64,000 bases of DNA, from NCBI GenBank assembly GCA_000531095.1, contig HG799462.1, forward strand, positions 355,743 to 419,742, read 5' to 3'. Within the stretch, counting starts at the first letter, position 1. The number at the start of each line of letters is the position of its first letter. This DNA comes from Gemmata massiliana. Its GTDB lineage: Bacteria > Planctomycetota > Planctomycetia > Gemmatales > Gemmataceae. Shown here one piece after another: positions 1 to 9,178 of the stretch. Both the position numbers and the translations under genes were made by a program. Under the pieces are notes generated by a model. That model was not told the origin of the DNA, made no database searches, and saw only the letters and a program-made list of their open reading frames with translations.

Positions 1-15
1 CGTTTGTTGCACTTC

Positions 16-2356
16 TTACTTCTTGAGATCCCACACCCGAACGGTGCCGTCGCGCCCGCCGGCCGCGAGCGTGGTGCCGTCCGGCGCGAACCGAACTACA
101 TGAAAAGGCCGCGACCCACGGTACGCGAATGCTTCCTTACCCGTTTCGATTTCCCACACCTTTACGTACCCGTCGGACCCGGCACTCGCGACCCACTTTC
201 CCACAGTTGCTGAAGGCCACCGACCAGGCGTCGCCGTCGTGCCCCTTGATGGACTGGAGCTGCGTCCCAGTGGCCGCGTCCCAGATCCGGACGTACCCGT
301 CCCAACCCGAACTGGCGAGCTTCGACCCGTCCGGGTTGTACGCGACCGAATAGACCGCCCCACGGTGCTCGGTCAGTTCCAGCGGCGACTTGACCGGCGC
401 GTCGCGCGTCACGCCGACGTCTTTCACGTCCCACACGCGCACCTTACCGTCGGACCCGGCACTCGCGAGCCGCGACCCGTCCGGGTTGTATGTCAGCGAG
501 TGGACCGTCCCGCGGTGGCGCAGTTCGACGAGCGGAACCTGACCCGCCCAGTCCCAAATGCGGACCTTCGAGTTCCGGTTCCCGGTCGCGAGGTGCCGAC
601 CGTCCGGGCTGAACACGGCCGTCTTGGTCGAAACCGATTCCGGGAACGACAATTCAACGGATAGCGTTCGGAGGTTCCAGAACGTGACGGCCGAGTCGTC
701 GGACGCGGTCATCAGGTACTTCCCGTCCGGAGACAAAGACGTCGACCAGATGTTCCCGCCGTTGCTCTCTTTCTGATCGAGTGTGTTCCGCACCGTGGAC
801 TTCTGCCAGTCCCAGATTTTGACCACGCCGGACTCGAGGCCCATCGCGAGCCGTTCATTGTCGAGGAACGTGAGGCCCCACACCGGTCCGCCGTTGCCGT
901 TAAGCACGACGCGCGGTTCGGGTCCGGATTCCACCGGCATGACGGAAGCAACTGGCACTACGGGCGAGGGTGATTGCTCCGCGACAACGGGCGCTGACTT
1001 GCCCGAAAAGCCCCAGAGCAACCCGACGGCCAATCCACCGAGAATCGCCCCGCCTACCCACGGCTTGGCGCGGTAGCCGACCGACTTCCAGCAGATCGGT
1101 TGGCGCGCGGCACGGGTGGACGACGTCCGCGACCCGGCGCACACTTCTGCCGGCACGTCCAGCGGCGAGAGCAGGTGCATCTCCGCCAGCCCGGACGCGA
1201 ACACCTCGGCCACTTCGGACGCGGTCTGGAACCGGTCGCCCGGCTCCTTTTGGAGCAGTTTGTCCACCGCGTCGGAGAGCCACTTGGGGATCGACCGGTT
1301 GATCCGCATCAGGGGCATCTGCGTTTCGTCGGACACGCGGCGGAGCACGGCCAGCGGCGTCTTCGCATCGAACGGCGCGGTGCCGGTCGCGGCCTCGTAG
1401 AGCACCGTGCCGAGCGAGAACAAGTCGGCGCGGGCGTCCACTTCGTCCCCGCGAGCCTGTTCTGGGGCCATGTACAGCGGCGACCCGGCCACGAAACCCG
1501 TGCGCGTGAGTTTCACGTCTTCCGAAGCCCGTGCGAGGCCGAAGTCAGTGAGTTTCACGCGATCGACCGGCGATTCCAGCAGCATGTTCGCCGGCTTGAT
1601 GTCGCGGTGAATCAGCCCGCCGGCGTGTGCGGCGGCTAACCCAGCCGCAGCCTGCATTCCGAGCCGGGCGACTTCGCCCGCGGTCAACTTCCCGGCGCGC
1701 CGGATGCGCTGCTCCAGCGATTCGCCGTTCACGAGCTGCATCACGAGGTACGGCAACCCGGACGGCTCGTCCTCGTTGACTTGGTGGACCGCAACGAGAT
1801 TGTCGTGCGTCACGGCGGCGGCGGCGCGGGCTTCACGGCAGAACCGCTGCCGCGCGACCTCGTTGTTCGCGAGTTGTGGGTCGATGACCTTGATCGCAAC
1901 GTCACGGTCGAGGGACGGGTCGTAGGCGTGTAGTACGACGCCCATCCCCCCGCGCCCGACCACGCGGATCACGTCGAACTGCGCGAGCTTACCGAGCCGC
2001 CCCGATTTTTCGGGCGGTTGAAGGAAATCGAGGTCCAGTTCGTCCTGCGGAACGGGGGTGTTGCCCAGTCCATTGTCCGGGAATGCGGCCGTGCGCCGCA
2101 ATTCGTCTTCCGCGTTCGCCAGGGCGCGCCAGTACGACGAATCGCTGGGCGGCGTGTCTTTCTCCGCTTCTCGCAGGTTGTCAGTAAGATCCGACCCGGA
2201 CCCGGTGAGCGCGTCGAGGCGCTTCTGGCACGCGGGGCACGCACCGACGTGGTCGCACAGCGCCGACGCACGGGCATCGGTGCAGCGTCCGCGCATGAGC
2301 CGTTCCAGCTCATTTAGCGGCGGGCACTCGGTGGTAGTCGTGGTGTTGGTTGGCAT
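16..2356 (-). CDS. Ser/Thr protein kinase with zinc-finger N-terminus and WD40 propeller (one frameshift)
   Basis: Membrane-anchored Hanks-type kinase. Numbered from the ATG at 2356, an H36-x3-C40-x2-C43 motif resembles anti-sigma zinc fingers. The kinase domain (about 125-395) shows glycine loop GRGGMG, Lys156, HRD 250-252, DFG 271-273 and APEQ, so it should be active. A transmembrane helix (about 433-450) leads to C-terminal WD40 repeats presumably outside the cytoplasm. The open frame extends upstream to 2476, but that part overlaps the sigma gene, so 2356 is preferred. Near 195-205 the frame breaks: removing one base of the short A run restores the last two WD40 blades, ending at 16. The adjacent ECF sigma gene suggests the pair forms one signalling unit (inference). 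Confidence 0.9.
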
Positions 2357-2456
2357 ATATAGCTTCCGGGCGAATCCGGCCGCGAGCCGGTGAGCCGGGC
2401 GAACACCGGCCGCGGGGCCGGCGTGTGATTGTACCGGGCTGACGAGGCGCGCTGAA

Positions 2457-3068
2457 TCAGGCCGCGTCTTCTTCAACCATTATTTTTTGCACTTCATCGC
2501 GGAGCCGGGCGAGCACCCGGCTCTTGGCGACGTACACGGCCCCGGGACTCATCTTCAGTTCGGTCCCAACCTCGGCGGCCGATTTACCCTCCACGGCGGT
2601 CTGCCAGAACGCGGCCCAGGTGTTGGGCTGGAACTCGCCTCGAACGAGTTCCATCGCGCGGGCGCTGAGCCGGCGCTGGTACTCCTTTTCCCAGTCCGCG
2701 TCCGGTCCCTCTTCTTCGCGGGCCGGGGTCGCGTCGAGGCGCTCCTGCGCGTCCGCGTCCCCGGTGCCACGGGGGCGGTTCCGCTGGCTGCTCAAAAAGT
2801 TGTAAATCTTGTTCCGCGTGACCGTGTACAGCCACCCACGAAAGGTGCCGCGTTTCGGGTCATATTCCATGCGGTGGGCGTTACGAGCGACGCTCCGCAG
2901 CACGTCCTGCATGAGATCGGCGGCGTCGGCGTCCTGGAGGCCGCGGTTGCGGGCGAACCGGTACACGACGGGGCCGTAGAGTTGCACGAACTCCCGCCAA
3001 GCATCGGCGTCGCGCCCGTCACGGAGACGGGTGAGCAGCGTGACGCGAGTGAGCGGTGGCTCGGCCAT
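2457..3068 (-). CDS. ECF-family RNA polymerase sigma factor
   Basis: Protein of about 203 residues with sigma-70 region 2 (QDADAADLMQDVL, then GTFRGWLYTVTRNKI) and region 4 with an HTH (AAEVGTELKMSPGAVYVAKSR). The insert between them and the motif FQPNTWAAFW are typical of planctomycete ECF groups. The start is set at the ATG at 3068, where homology-like sequence begins (MAEPPLTRV); the open frame continues to 3302 without recognisable content. It ends about 100 bases before the kinase/WD40 gene on the same strand, so the two are probably co-transcribed. ECF-kinase pairing is known in Planctomycetes; that this kinase controls this sigma factor is inferred. Confidence 0.9.
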   Translation of the reverse strand: MAEPPLTRVTLLTRLRDGRDADAWREFVQLYGPVVYRFARNRGLQDADAADLMQDVLRSVARNAHRMEYDPKRGTFRGWLYTVTRNKIYNFLSSQRNRPRGTGDADAQERLDATPAREEEGPDADWEKEYQRRLSARAMELVRGEFQPNTWAAFWQTAVEGKSAAEVGTELKMSPGAVYVAKSRVLARLRDEVQKIMVEEDAA

Positions 3069-3342
3069 GCGTAGACTTCCCAACAATTGATACAGGTTCG
3101 CGGTTGGCGACTTACGCGCTCCTGGGGGCGGTTGTGCGCGGAAGAAATTACGGACCCGGTTGCTACTCATTTTACGACCCGCGTGCCCGGTTGCGACATC
3201 GGTCCCCGTCGAAGCCCCCTTTGCGAGGTATCGTTTCCTTCGATACCTCACGTCACAAAGGCGGAACTCCATGTTCCGGCTATTTCGTCGCGTGCGCCAC
3301 AATTGCGCTTTTCGTTACCGGTGCTAAGCGTTCGAGGGCAAC

Positions 3343-3615
3343 ATGGGCGACGTCACTACGAAGCTCACCAGCGTGATGTTCGGTCCAAAAGACGTTGCAT
3401 CGTTCGACAGGTGCGTATGGGGGCTTCGGCTCTGTAGCTTCAAACGGATTGCGGGCGAAGCCGCGGACCTGGTGGAGAGGGTGGAGGTCAGGGATTTTAC
3501 GCACGGGACCGATCGGGGAACAAAGAAAGAATTCATTCCGGGCGCGAAGGGCGAATTCCACGCGAACAGTACCACTCAAACCGTCTCGCTCGCGCCAAGG
3601 AAAATCAATTCCTGA
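3343..3615 (+). CDS. possible small hypothetical protein
   Basis: A 90-codon frame beginning ATG, 7 bases after a GAGGG element, with purine-rich first codon positions. No domain or homologue is recognised. It is the only candidate gene in the roughly 670-base gap between the sigma factor and the HD-Pnk gene (3069-3739). A 124-codon frame on the opposite strand overlaps it and looks less gene-like. Weak call; the interval may equally be untranscribed or a regulatory region for the sigma-kinase operon. Confidence 0.25.
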   Translation: MGDVTTKLTSVMFGPKDVASFDRCVWGLRLCSFKRIAGEAADLVERVEVRDFTHGTDRGTKKEFIPGAKGEFHANSTTQTVSLAPRKINS

Positions 3616-3739
3616 GCGAGAGCGAACACTTCGATTTAGGGGCGTCGTCTTCAACTACTTTGTTGCATCGAAGTCGTAGCAATTGCACCTTAGCGTCCGT
3701 ACTGGTGAACAAAAACTACAGACGCTCGCGACACGGTTG

Positions 3740-4891
3740 TTATTTTGTGCCCACCAGATATTCGACTTCGTGGCACTCCGCCAGCGTCGGCACATCCAGT
3801 TTGTCGAACAGGCGTTCCCAAACACGCTCCGGCACGCGCTTCGTGCGCCCGGTGTTGCGGGAACGGATGAGCGGGATCGGTGGCTCCAGGTACACCACAC
3901 GAATCCGCGCCTTGTACGCGGCACTCAGGTCGATCACCTTCCCGCGCAGAATGCGTGACACGTTTGTCGCATTCCACACGAACGGCTCACCACGACGCAA
4001 CAGCGCTTTGGCCCGATCATACGCCGCCGCGACAACAGCGCTCTGGTCGTCGCCCGGTTCGACATCGAGTTCGCGGCGAATATCGTCGAGCGAGATGATT
4101 TCGCGCCCGCCCGCACGTTCGCTCACCCAAGTGTCCTTTCCGCTCCCGGGTAAACCGCTGAGGACCGTCACTTCACACTTCGAGTCATCAAACAGGTGAA
4201 GTGTCGGGTGCTCACTCAGCGTGCGGAAGTAGTGGACCCGCGAGGCATTGTTGGCGAACGCACGCGGGCCGCTCCACGATTCGCACTCCTCACAGAAGTC
4301 GCGGAACAGCTCGATCCGCGTCATCGTGTCGTCGGGCTTCTTCACGATGCGCCCGCGGTGGTCAGCTTCTGCAAGAATCGTGAGCAGATCCATCCGCGTC
4401 GTCAGACTCGTAAGGATCACCGCGCGCTGCGGATCGGGTTTGTCGAGATAGTTCCCGGGCAATCCGTGCCAGCGCACGAGCGCGAGAATTTGCTCGCGGA
4501 TCTCGAACGGTGTGCCGTGTGGGGCAAACGCTTCATCGTCCGTAAGGATTCGGCGCGCCTTGTAAACGCCCTTCACCGCGTGCCCGGGTGAGCGCACGCG
4601 GCCGTCTTCTTCGATGCGCGTGCATTCCGGCTTCGAGATGTCGTGTAGCAGCGTCGCGGTGAAGACGATGTGGCGGTCCTGCTCCGGCAGTGCGCGAAAT
4701 GCCGGCAGTGCGGCGAGTTCCGTGAGCACCATGCCCAAGTGCGTAAGAACGTCGCCTTCCGCGTGGAAGATCGGGTCTTGTGGGCATTCACCGAGCGGTT
4801 CGAGCCACGGGTACAGTTCGCGCAGCGCCGCTACGTCCACCGTCCAATTGGGTGGCTCCGGGCAACCGGGAATTTGCCACACCTCAGCCAT
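3740..4891 (-). CDS. HD-Pnk: HD-domain phosphoesterase fused to polynucleotide 5'-kinase
   Basis: A protein of about 383 residues with two catalytic modules. The N-terminal HD phosphohydrolase has metal-ligand-like residues in HAEGDVLTH (about 43-51), LLHDISKP (HD about 83-84), H104 and the WHG/ADHRGR segments. The C-terminal P-loop kinase has GLPGSGKDT (about 245-253), the SLDDIRREL acid/base segment (about 266-274) and WNATN. This order matches Runella slithyformis HD-Pnk, which removes 2',3'-phosphates and phosphorylates 5'-OH ends of RNA or DNA. A repair role is inferred from that family. No RNA or DNA ligase, polymerase or Hen1 partner lies nearby, and the gene stands alone with its own leader. 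Confidence 0.8.
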   Translation of the reverse strand: MAEVWQIPGCPEPPNWTVDVAALRELYPWLEPLGECPQDPIFHAEGDVLTHLGMVLTELAALPAFRALPEQDRHIVFTATLLHDISKPECTRIEEDGRVRSPGHAVKGVYKARRILTDDEAFAPHGTPFEIREQILALVRWHGLPGNYLDKPDPQRAVILTSLTTRMDLLTILAEADHRGRIVKKPDDTMTRIELFRDFCEECESWSGPRAFANNASRVHYFRTLSEHPTLHLFDDSKCEVTVLSGLPGSGKDTWVSERAGGREIISLDDIRRELDVEPGDDQSAVVAAAYDRAKALLRRGEPFVWNATNVSRILRGKVIDLSAAYKARIRVVYLEPPIPLIRSRNTGRTKRVPERVWERLFDKLDVPTLAECHEVEYLVGTK

Positions 4892-5027
4892 GACAGAACC
4901 TCACTCAAACTCACCGGGAAGATGAGTAGAGCCCCCGCGCGGCGCGAAGGTTCGCTCTCTTCGGGAAAAACGAGCCGAGTGCGATGGAAGCTCAGACGGT
5001 AGGCGCGACCGGCCCTACAACAGCCGC

Positions 5028-5660
5028 GTGATCGACATTCGGAACCTATCCATTCGACAGGGCACGTTCGTGCTGACGGACGTGACGCTCACGGTCCCAC
5101 AAAGTCAGTACGCGGTACTGATGGGCAAGAGCGGGGGCGGTAAAACCACGATCCTCGAATCGATCGCGGGTTTACGAAAGCCGCAAGCCGGCACGATCGT
5201 CCTCGCGAATCGCGACGTAACACACCTGCGCCCGGCCGCGCGACACGTCGGCTACGTTCCCCAAGACGGTGTGCTCTTTTCGACGATGACGGTGCGCGAC
5301 AACATCGGGTTCGCACTCGCGGTCCGCGGAGACGTTTCGGCCGACATCGCGAAGCGAGTGAGCGAACTCGCAGAGTGGCTCGAAGTCGCGCACCTACTCG
5401 ACCGTTCTCCATACTTCCTGAGCGGCGGCGAAAAGCAGCGCGTGGCACTCGGGCGGGCACTCGCGAGTCGACCGCCGGTGCTGCTACTCGATGAACCGCT
5501 CGCGGCCCTCGACGACGACACCCGCGACCACCTCGTTTCGGTGCTGGCTCGCGTGCGCGACACGCGCGAAGTGACGGTGCTCCACGTCACGCACAACCGC
5601 ACAGAAGCCGAGCGCCTTGCGGACGTGGTGTTTCACTTAAAGGATGGGGCCGTGAAGTGA
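5028..5660 (+). CDS. orphan ABC transporter ATP-binding subunit
   Basis: A 210-residue ABC ATPase with Walker A GKSGGGKTT (about 33-41), Q-loop PQDG, signature LSGGEKQRVALGRAL, Walker B LLLDEPLAALDD and H-loop HVTHN. The compact size resembles importer ATPases for molybdate/tungstate or amino acids. No permease or binding protein accompanies it, so the substrate cannot be assigned. Two inverted repeats follow (5680-5704 and 5725-5815), which may end its transcript. Confidence 0.8.
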   Translation: MIDIRNLSIRQGTFVLTDVTLTVPQSQYAVLMGKSGGGKTTILESIAGLRKPQAGTIVLANRDVTHLRPAARHVGYVPQDGVLFSTMTVRDNIGFALAVRGDVSADIAKRVSELAEWLEVAHLLDRSPYFLSGGEKQRVALGRALASRPPVLLLDEPLAALDDDTRDHLVSVLARVRDTREVTVLHVTHNRTEAERLADVVFHLKDGAVK

Positions 5661-5679
5661 GGGGCAACCCGTTCTTGGC

Positions 5680-5704
5680 GAACGGTCGGCATGAGCCGAC
5701 CGGT
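5680..5704. repeat. dispersed hairpin repeat, copy 1
   Basis: The stem CGGTCGGC (5683-5690) pairs with GCCGACCG (5695-5702) around loop ATGA. The same 25-base pattern, GAACGG-yCGG-yrTrAG-CCGrCCGG, recurs at 37547-37571. It lies 20 bases after the ABC ATPase stop codon and may act as a terminator or transcript stabiliser, though no T-run follows. Confidence 0.6.
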
Positions 5705-5724
5705 GAAAACAGCAAAACATCATT

Positions 5725-5815
5725 GGCTCATGAGGCGGTAGAGGTGGAGGTTTAGCAGAGGATGCTGTCGGGCAACGAGTTGCGACCAGCCTCCACCTCT
5801 ACCGCCTTATGAGCC
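5725..5815. repeat. 26-bp inverted repeat
   Basis: Arms 5725-5750 and 5790-5815 are inverted copies with one mismatch, separated by 39 bases. The right arm supplies the stop codon of the short secreted-peptide frame at 5807-5911. It sits between convergent genes and is one of many such palindromes in the window. Confidence 0.75.
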
Positions 5816-5911
5816 GAGATCTTTGGTGGGGATCTCCTTCACCATCGATTTCTCTTCGGCCGCCAGAACCGGGGCCGCAAGAAACAGTGCCGCCAGAATC
5901 GCACTTCGCAT
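5807..5911 (-). CDS. 34-residue secreted micro-ORF, probably a truncated gene remnant
   Basis: This frame is only 34 codons long. An ATG at 5911 follows GAGG by 8 bases. The product begins like a signal peptide (MRSAILAALFLAAPVLAA, with cleavage likely before EEKS) and continues for only 16 residues. The TAA stop lies inside the right arm of the 5725-5815 inverted repeat. A good ribosome site and leader followed by an abrupt end suggest the 5' end of a secreted-protein gene cut off by the palindrome, though a genuine tiny secreted peptide is possible. Confidence 0.5.
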   Translation of the reverse strand: MRSAILAALFLAAPVLAAEEKSMVKEIPTKDLGS

Positions 5912-5990
5912 GGTTCGTACCTCAACAAGAGGGGGCGCGCGAGCGATCGCCCGCACCCCAAGAAGACGTGATAGGGCCGCGGTCGGATTG

Positions 5991-6791
5991 CTATTTTTGC
6001 CGGTCCGCGACGGCTTGTTTGGCTTCGCTGTCGTAGTCGCCCATGACCCGAATCATCACGCTGTCGGGCAACCAGCGGCTCAATTTGATGAGCAGGTGCA
6101 GCCCGCGGGGGAAGTTGTACACCTTCTTGCCGGCCCGAATCGCCCGGATCATCCTTCGCGCCGCGTAGTCGGCTTCCATCAGTTGCGGCATGTGGAACTT
6201 GTTCGTCGCGGTCATCGGGGTCTTGATAAACCCGGGGCAAATGGTCGTGGTACGCACGCCGGTGCCGCGCAGGTGCATCCGCAGCCCGTCCATGTAGATG
6301 TTCACGGCGGCCTTGCTCGCGCAATACGCGGACTCGGCCGGCAACCCGCGGTAGGAGGCCAGACTGGACACCGCGACGAGGTGCCCGCTCTTGCGCGCCA
6401 GCATTTCTGGGAGCGCTGCGGAGAGCGTGTAGATCACGCCCATCAGGTTGATGCGAAACGTATCCTCTACGTCGCCCATGTTCACCGGGTCGAGGAGCGT
6501 CGGGCGCCCGACGCCCGCGTTCGCGACGACGAGGTCGATGGGGCCGAGTTCCGCGCGCACGCGGGCGAACGCCGCTTCGATCTGTTCGCGCTGGCCCACG
6601 TCTGCGGGCACTGCCAGCGCGCGTCCTTTCGCGGCGGTGATTTGCGATACGAGTTCGTTCAGCGGTTCCACTCGACGGGCGACGACACCGACCGCGGCAC
6701 CCTCCCCCGCGAGCTGCTTCGCTAGCTCCCAACCGATGCCGCTCGACGCCCCTGTTACAAGCGCCACTTTTCCCGCGAATGCTCCCGCCAT
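5991..6791 (-). CDS. short-chain dehydrogenase/reductase
   Basis: A classical SDR of about 266 residues. It has the NAD(P)-binding motif TGASSGIG near residue 14, NAG (VVANAGVG), catalytic Ser in SSLAS and YCASK. The arginine-containing ARR after the second strand suggests NADPH preference (inference). The substrate is unknown. The C-terminal amphipathic segment (RGLHLLIKLSRWLPDSVM) suggests membrane association, as in lipid-active SDRs. The ATG at 6791 is chosen because the SDR fold starts immediately after it; the open frame upstream to 6896 is featureless. Confidence 0.88.
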   Translation of the reverse strand: MAGAFAGKVALVTGASSGIGWELAKQLAGEGAAVGVVARRVEPLNELVSQITAAKGRALAVPADVGQREQIEAAFARVRAELGPIDLVVANAGVGRPTLLDPVNMGDVEDTFRINLMGVIYTLSAALPEMLARKSGHLVAVSSLASYRGLPAESAYCASKAAVNIYMDGLRMHLRGTGVRTTTICPGFIKTPMTATNKFHMPQLMEADYAARRMIRAIRAGKKVYNFPRGLHLLIKLSRWLPDSVMIRVMGDYDSEAKQAVADRQK

Positions 6792-7315
6792 CGGGTTCCC
6801 TCGACACGTGGTTTGTTGCGGGAAGTTTATGGATCGCACGGAATAAAAAGGGGGCACCAAAAAAATGTGCAAGGCACGGGCGAATTGGGCGTTCAAGTTG
6901 CAAGGGGAGCGGCAAATTAAAGCAACTTTGCGGTCCCAGCGTTCGATTATTCAGGTGTGAGCCGCTGCAATTTAGGAAGTGCCTGACGCAGCGGCAACCC
7001 CTAGCTCGGAAAAAGTATTGTATAATTCTGGTGACTTGCTTATAGGCAGGTCACTACGCCGCGAAAGCCACAGCCGACCCGCCCGCGTCACACCAGGCGC
7101 GAAGTATTGGGGACGCATTTCGCGGTGAGTAGCCGGATCGCCGAGGCCCCGGGCCGACTTGCCGCGCCGTGAATAACGGAGCGGACCCTTTCCACGTCGG
7201 CCGCCAGCACCTCCCCGACCCGACACTCTCAGGTGTCGTTACACGGGTTCCTTTCACCTAACCGCACACGCGGCAACGCCCTCCGTGCGCGCGTTCCAAC
7301 TAAGACGGTGCGCCT
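6792..7315. other. intergenic gap, nothing recognised
   Basis: About 520 bases between the divergent dehydrogenase and the next plus-strand gene. No convincing coding frame or repeat was found. An AT-richer stretch at about 6830-6870 and near 7010-7040 could hold promoters, but no clear -35/-10 pair stands out. Confidence 0.4.
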
Positions 7316-7873
7316 ATGTCCCCTTCTGACCTGGTTCTGGCCGCAATATTACTCGCCGCTCCGGTCGGCACGCCCGAGCAAGTGCCGGCACCGGAGCGGT
7401 GGCCCGCGGTCCGCGAAGCGATCCACAAGACCGCCGTCCGCTGGGAAATCATGGACCCGCGCGAGGAACGGTACCTGTTGGCCGCTCGTGAGGACTTCGA
7501 GACGGACCTGAACCTGTTGCGGAAGCGGTACGTGGAACTGAACGACGCACCGAAACTCATGGACTGCCAGCGCCTGCCGGACCGCCGCACCGTGAACGAG
7601 TTAATCAAGTTCAACCGCGCGTTCCGCAAGAACCTCGAAGAGCGCGAGGTGTGGGAGTTGGACCGCACCGACCTGTTCACGCAGACGATTCAAGAGACCG
7701 ATCGGCTTTACCAGTACTGGGACGCGATCCGCGACGCGCAGTGCGACTTCTACTACGTGACGGTGCGCCGGGCCGCGCTGAAGAAGCTCCGCGAGTTCAT
7801 CGGCGAGGAGGCGTTCCTGGCCGGCGTGATGCCGCCCTACGTTCCCGAATGGCGGTTCGCGTTCGCCCCGTAA
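7316..7873 (+). CDS. hypothetical protein, probably exported
   Basis: A 185-residue protein not recognised as a known family. The first 15-20 residues (MSPSDLVLAAILLAAPVG) are a short hydrophobic leader consistent with secretion. The rest is helical and charged, rich in Arg, Glu, Tyr and Trp, with no obvious catalytic motif. It is flanked by long non-coding stretches and is likely monocistronic. Confidence 0.7.
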   Translation: MSPSDLVLAAILLAAPVGTPEQVPAPERWPAVREAIHKTAVRWEIMDPREERYLLAAREDFETDLNLLRKRYVELNDAPKLMDCQRLPDRRTVNELIKFNRAFRKNLEEREVWELDRTDLFTQTIQETDRLYQYWDAIRDAQCDFYYVTVRRAALKKLREFIGEEAFLAGVMPPYVPEWRFAFAP

Positions 7874-8484
7874 GCAAAAATTAACAGAACCGATCGATTA
7901 AGAATACGCAGACACTTGCGATACTGATTCCGGTTCGCGCTTCATGAGCGGGCCGCGATCGCAAGGGAGTGGGGGCGCGACGGCTCCTGGCGTCGCGGCC
8001 TATTGGAGCCGCTGGCCCTCGCTCTCTTGCGGTCGCTGTTCGTTTGCGATTGCCGTATGGAACCGAAACCGGCCCGGTGGAACGACGGCGGCTTTTGAAC
8101 CGCGCGGTCGCTTCAGCGGGTCGGTCCGTTTTCACTTGTGATGGGGCTTGCGATGTCCGTTGCGGACCTCCTAATGAAGCGGTCAGCTTTGCCGACCGAG
8201 TAATCATTACCGGTAAGAGTTGCAACGCGACCGCGAGAAATTGCAAGTACGCTAAAGACGACCGGACTGTGTTCGTGAACGGCTTGGCAGTGAAATTTGC
8301 CGTTTATCCTTATTGGATAACAGGTTGCGCGAAATTGATTGTGGCGGATTCTGATTTGGCACGGTTCGTGCTTTCGTTTATTTCGTCGAAAACGGTTCTC
8401 CCCCAGAACCGCGACACGAGGCCGAGTGGTCCCCCAAATATACCGCCGCCTCTGCATTCGGTTTGCCTCCATCCCCCCGAGTCA
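7874..8484. other. long non-coding stretch, partly lower GC
   Basis: Some 600 bases without a credible coding frame. From about 8130 to 8460 the base composition is visibly less GC-rich than the surroundings. A short dyad TTATCC-TTATT-GGATAA occurs near 8306-8322. The stretch ends in an intrinsic terminator-like hairpin (8485-8523), so it may contain an untranslated transcript or a decayed gene. Confidence 0.4.
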
Positions 8485-8523
8485 GCCTCCCGGTTCCCCC
8501 AACCGGGAGGCTTGCTCGTTTTT
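8485..8523 (+). terminator. intrinsic terminator without an obvious upstream gene
   Basis: An 11-bp perfect stem GCCTCCCGGTT/AACCGGGAGGC (8485-8495, 8501-8511) has a CCCCC loop and a T-rich tail ending in five Ts (8519-8523). The nearest upstream plus-strand gene stops 600 bases earlier. Confidence 0.8.
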
Positions 8524-8635
8524 ACACGCCGTCGCGCGCCACACGTTCGCGATCGGACACGGAACACCGACCTTTCGCGTTTGGTAGACTCCGTATAATC
8601 ACGACAGTGTACCCGTTACCTCCGCGAGCGCACCT

Positions 8636-9064
8636 ATGAGTGCCCCCGTCTACGTGCTGCCGCCACTGTTGACCGGCCCGGCGCAGACGGCTCCCGCGTC
8701 GACCGACGTCGTCGACCTGTTGCGCCAACTGGTCGCTCTGCAACAGGAACAGGTAACGCTGCTCAAAGCTCAGAGTGCCGCCCACGACCCTTTGAGCCGC
8801 TGGCGCGCGCTTCTCGCTCGGTGGACCGGAGAGTTCCCCGGCATCGGCGGCGCGTGCAAGCAGGTACTCCCGGCGATCGAACGCGCGTACCTGGGACTCG
8901 TTCGCGAAGTAACTGACAAACTCACCGAGGACGCAGAGGTGCTGACCGACGAATTCGTACTCGCCGAATTCCTCGATCGCTACGGCACGAAGCTGGCCCA
9001 AATGGGCAACATTGTGAACCAGCTCACGCCGCTCGCCGACGCCTCCTCGACGGAGAACGGGTGA
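8636..9064 (+). CDS. hypothetical protein
   Basis: A 142-residue unknown. A Pro/Ala-rich N-terminus is followed by a heptad-like helix (VVDLLRQLVALQQEQVTLLKAQ, shown in part) suggestive of a coiled coil, then an alpha-helical C-terminal half. No signal peptide or membrane segment. It precedes the giant TPR gene by about 115 bases on the same strand and may be co-expressed with it. Confidence 0.7.
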   Translation: MSAPVYVLPPLLTGPAQTAPASTDVVDLLRQLVALQQEQVTLLKAQSAAHDPLSRWRALLARWTGEFPGIGGACKQVLPAIERAYLGLVREVTDKLTEDAEVLTDEFVLAEFLDRYGTKLAQMGNIVNQLTPLADASSTENG

Positions 9065-9178
9065 CCGGACCGGGATCGAACGGGTGAGGCGGCGGCGCTG
9101 GTAACGGTGCGCCCTGTTTTTTCTTACCCTTCGGTCGCGCCGCGGTTTACTCTGGCTCCATCCTTCCGGACTCGCTGC

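Noticed and set aside
3280..3654. 124-codon minus-strand frame in the gap after the sigma gene
   Set aside because: No ribosome site or family resemblance; overlaps a better plus-strand candidate.
5839..6915. 358-codon minus-strand frame over the dehydrogenase
   Set aside because: Out of frame with the clear SDR motifs; Arg-rich shadow.
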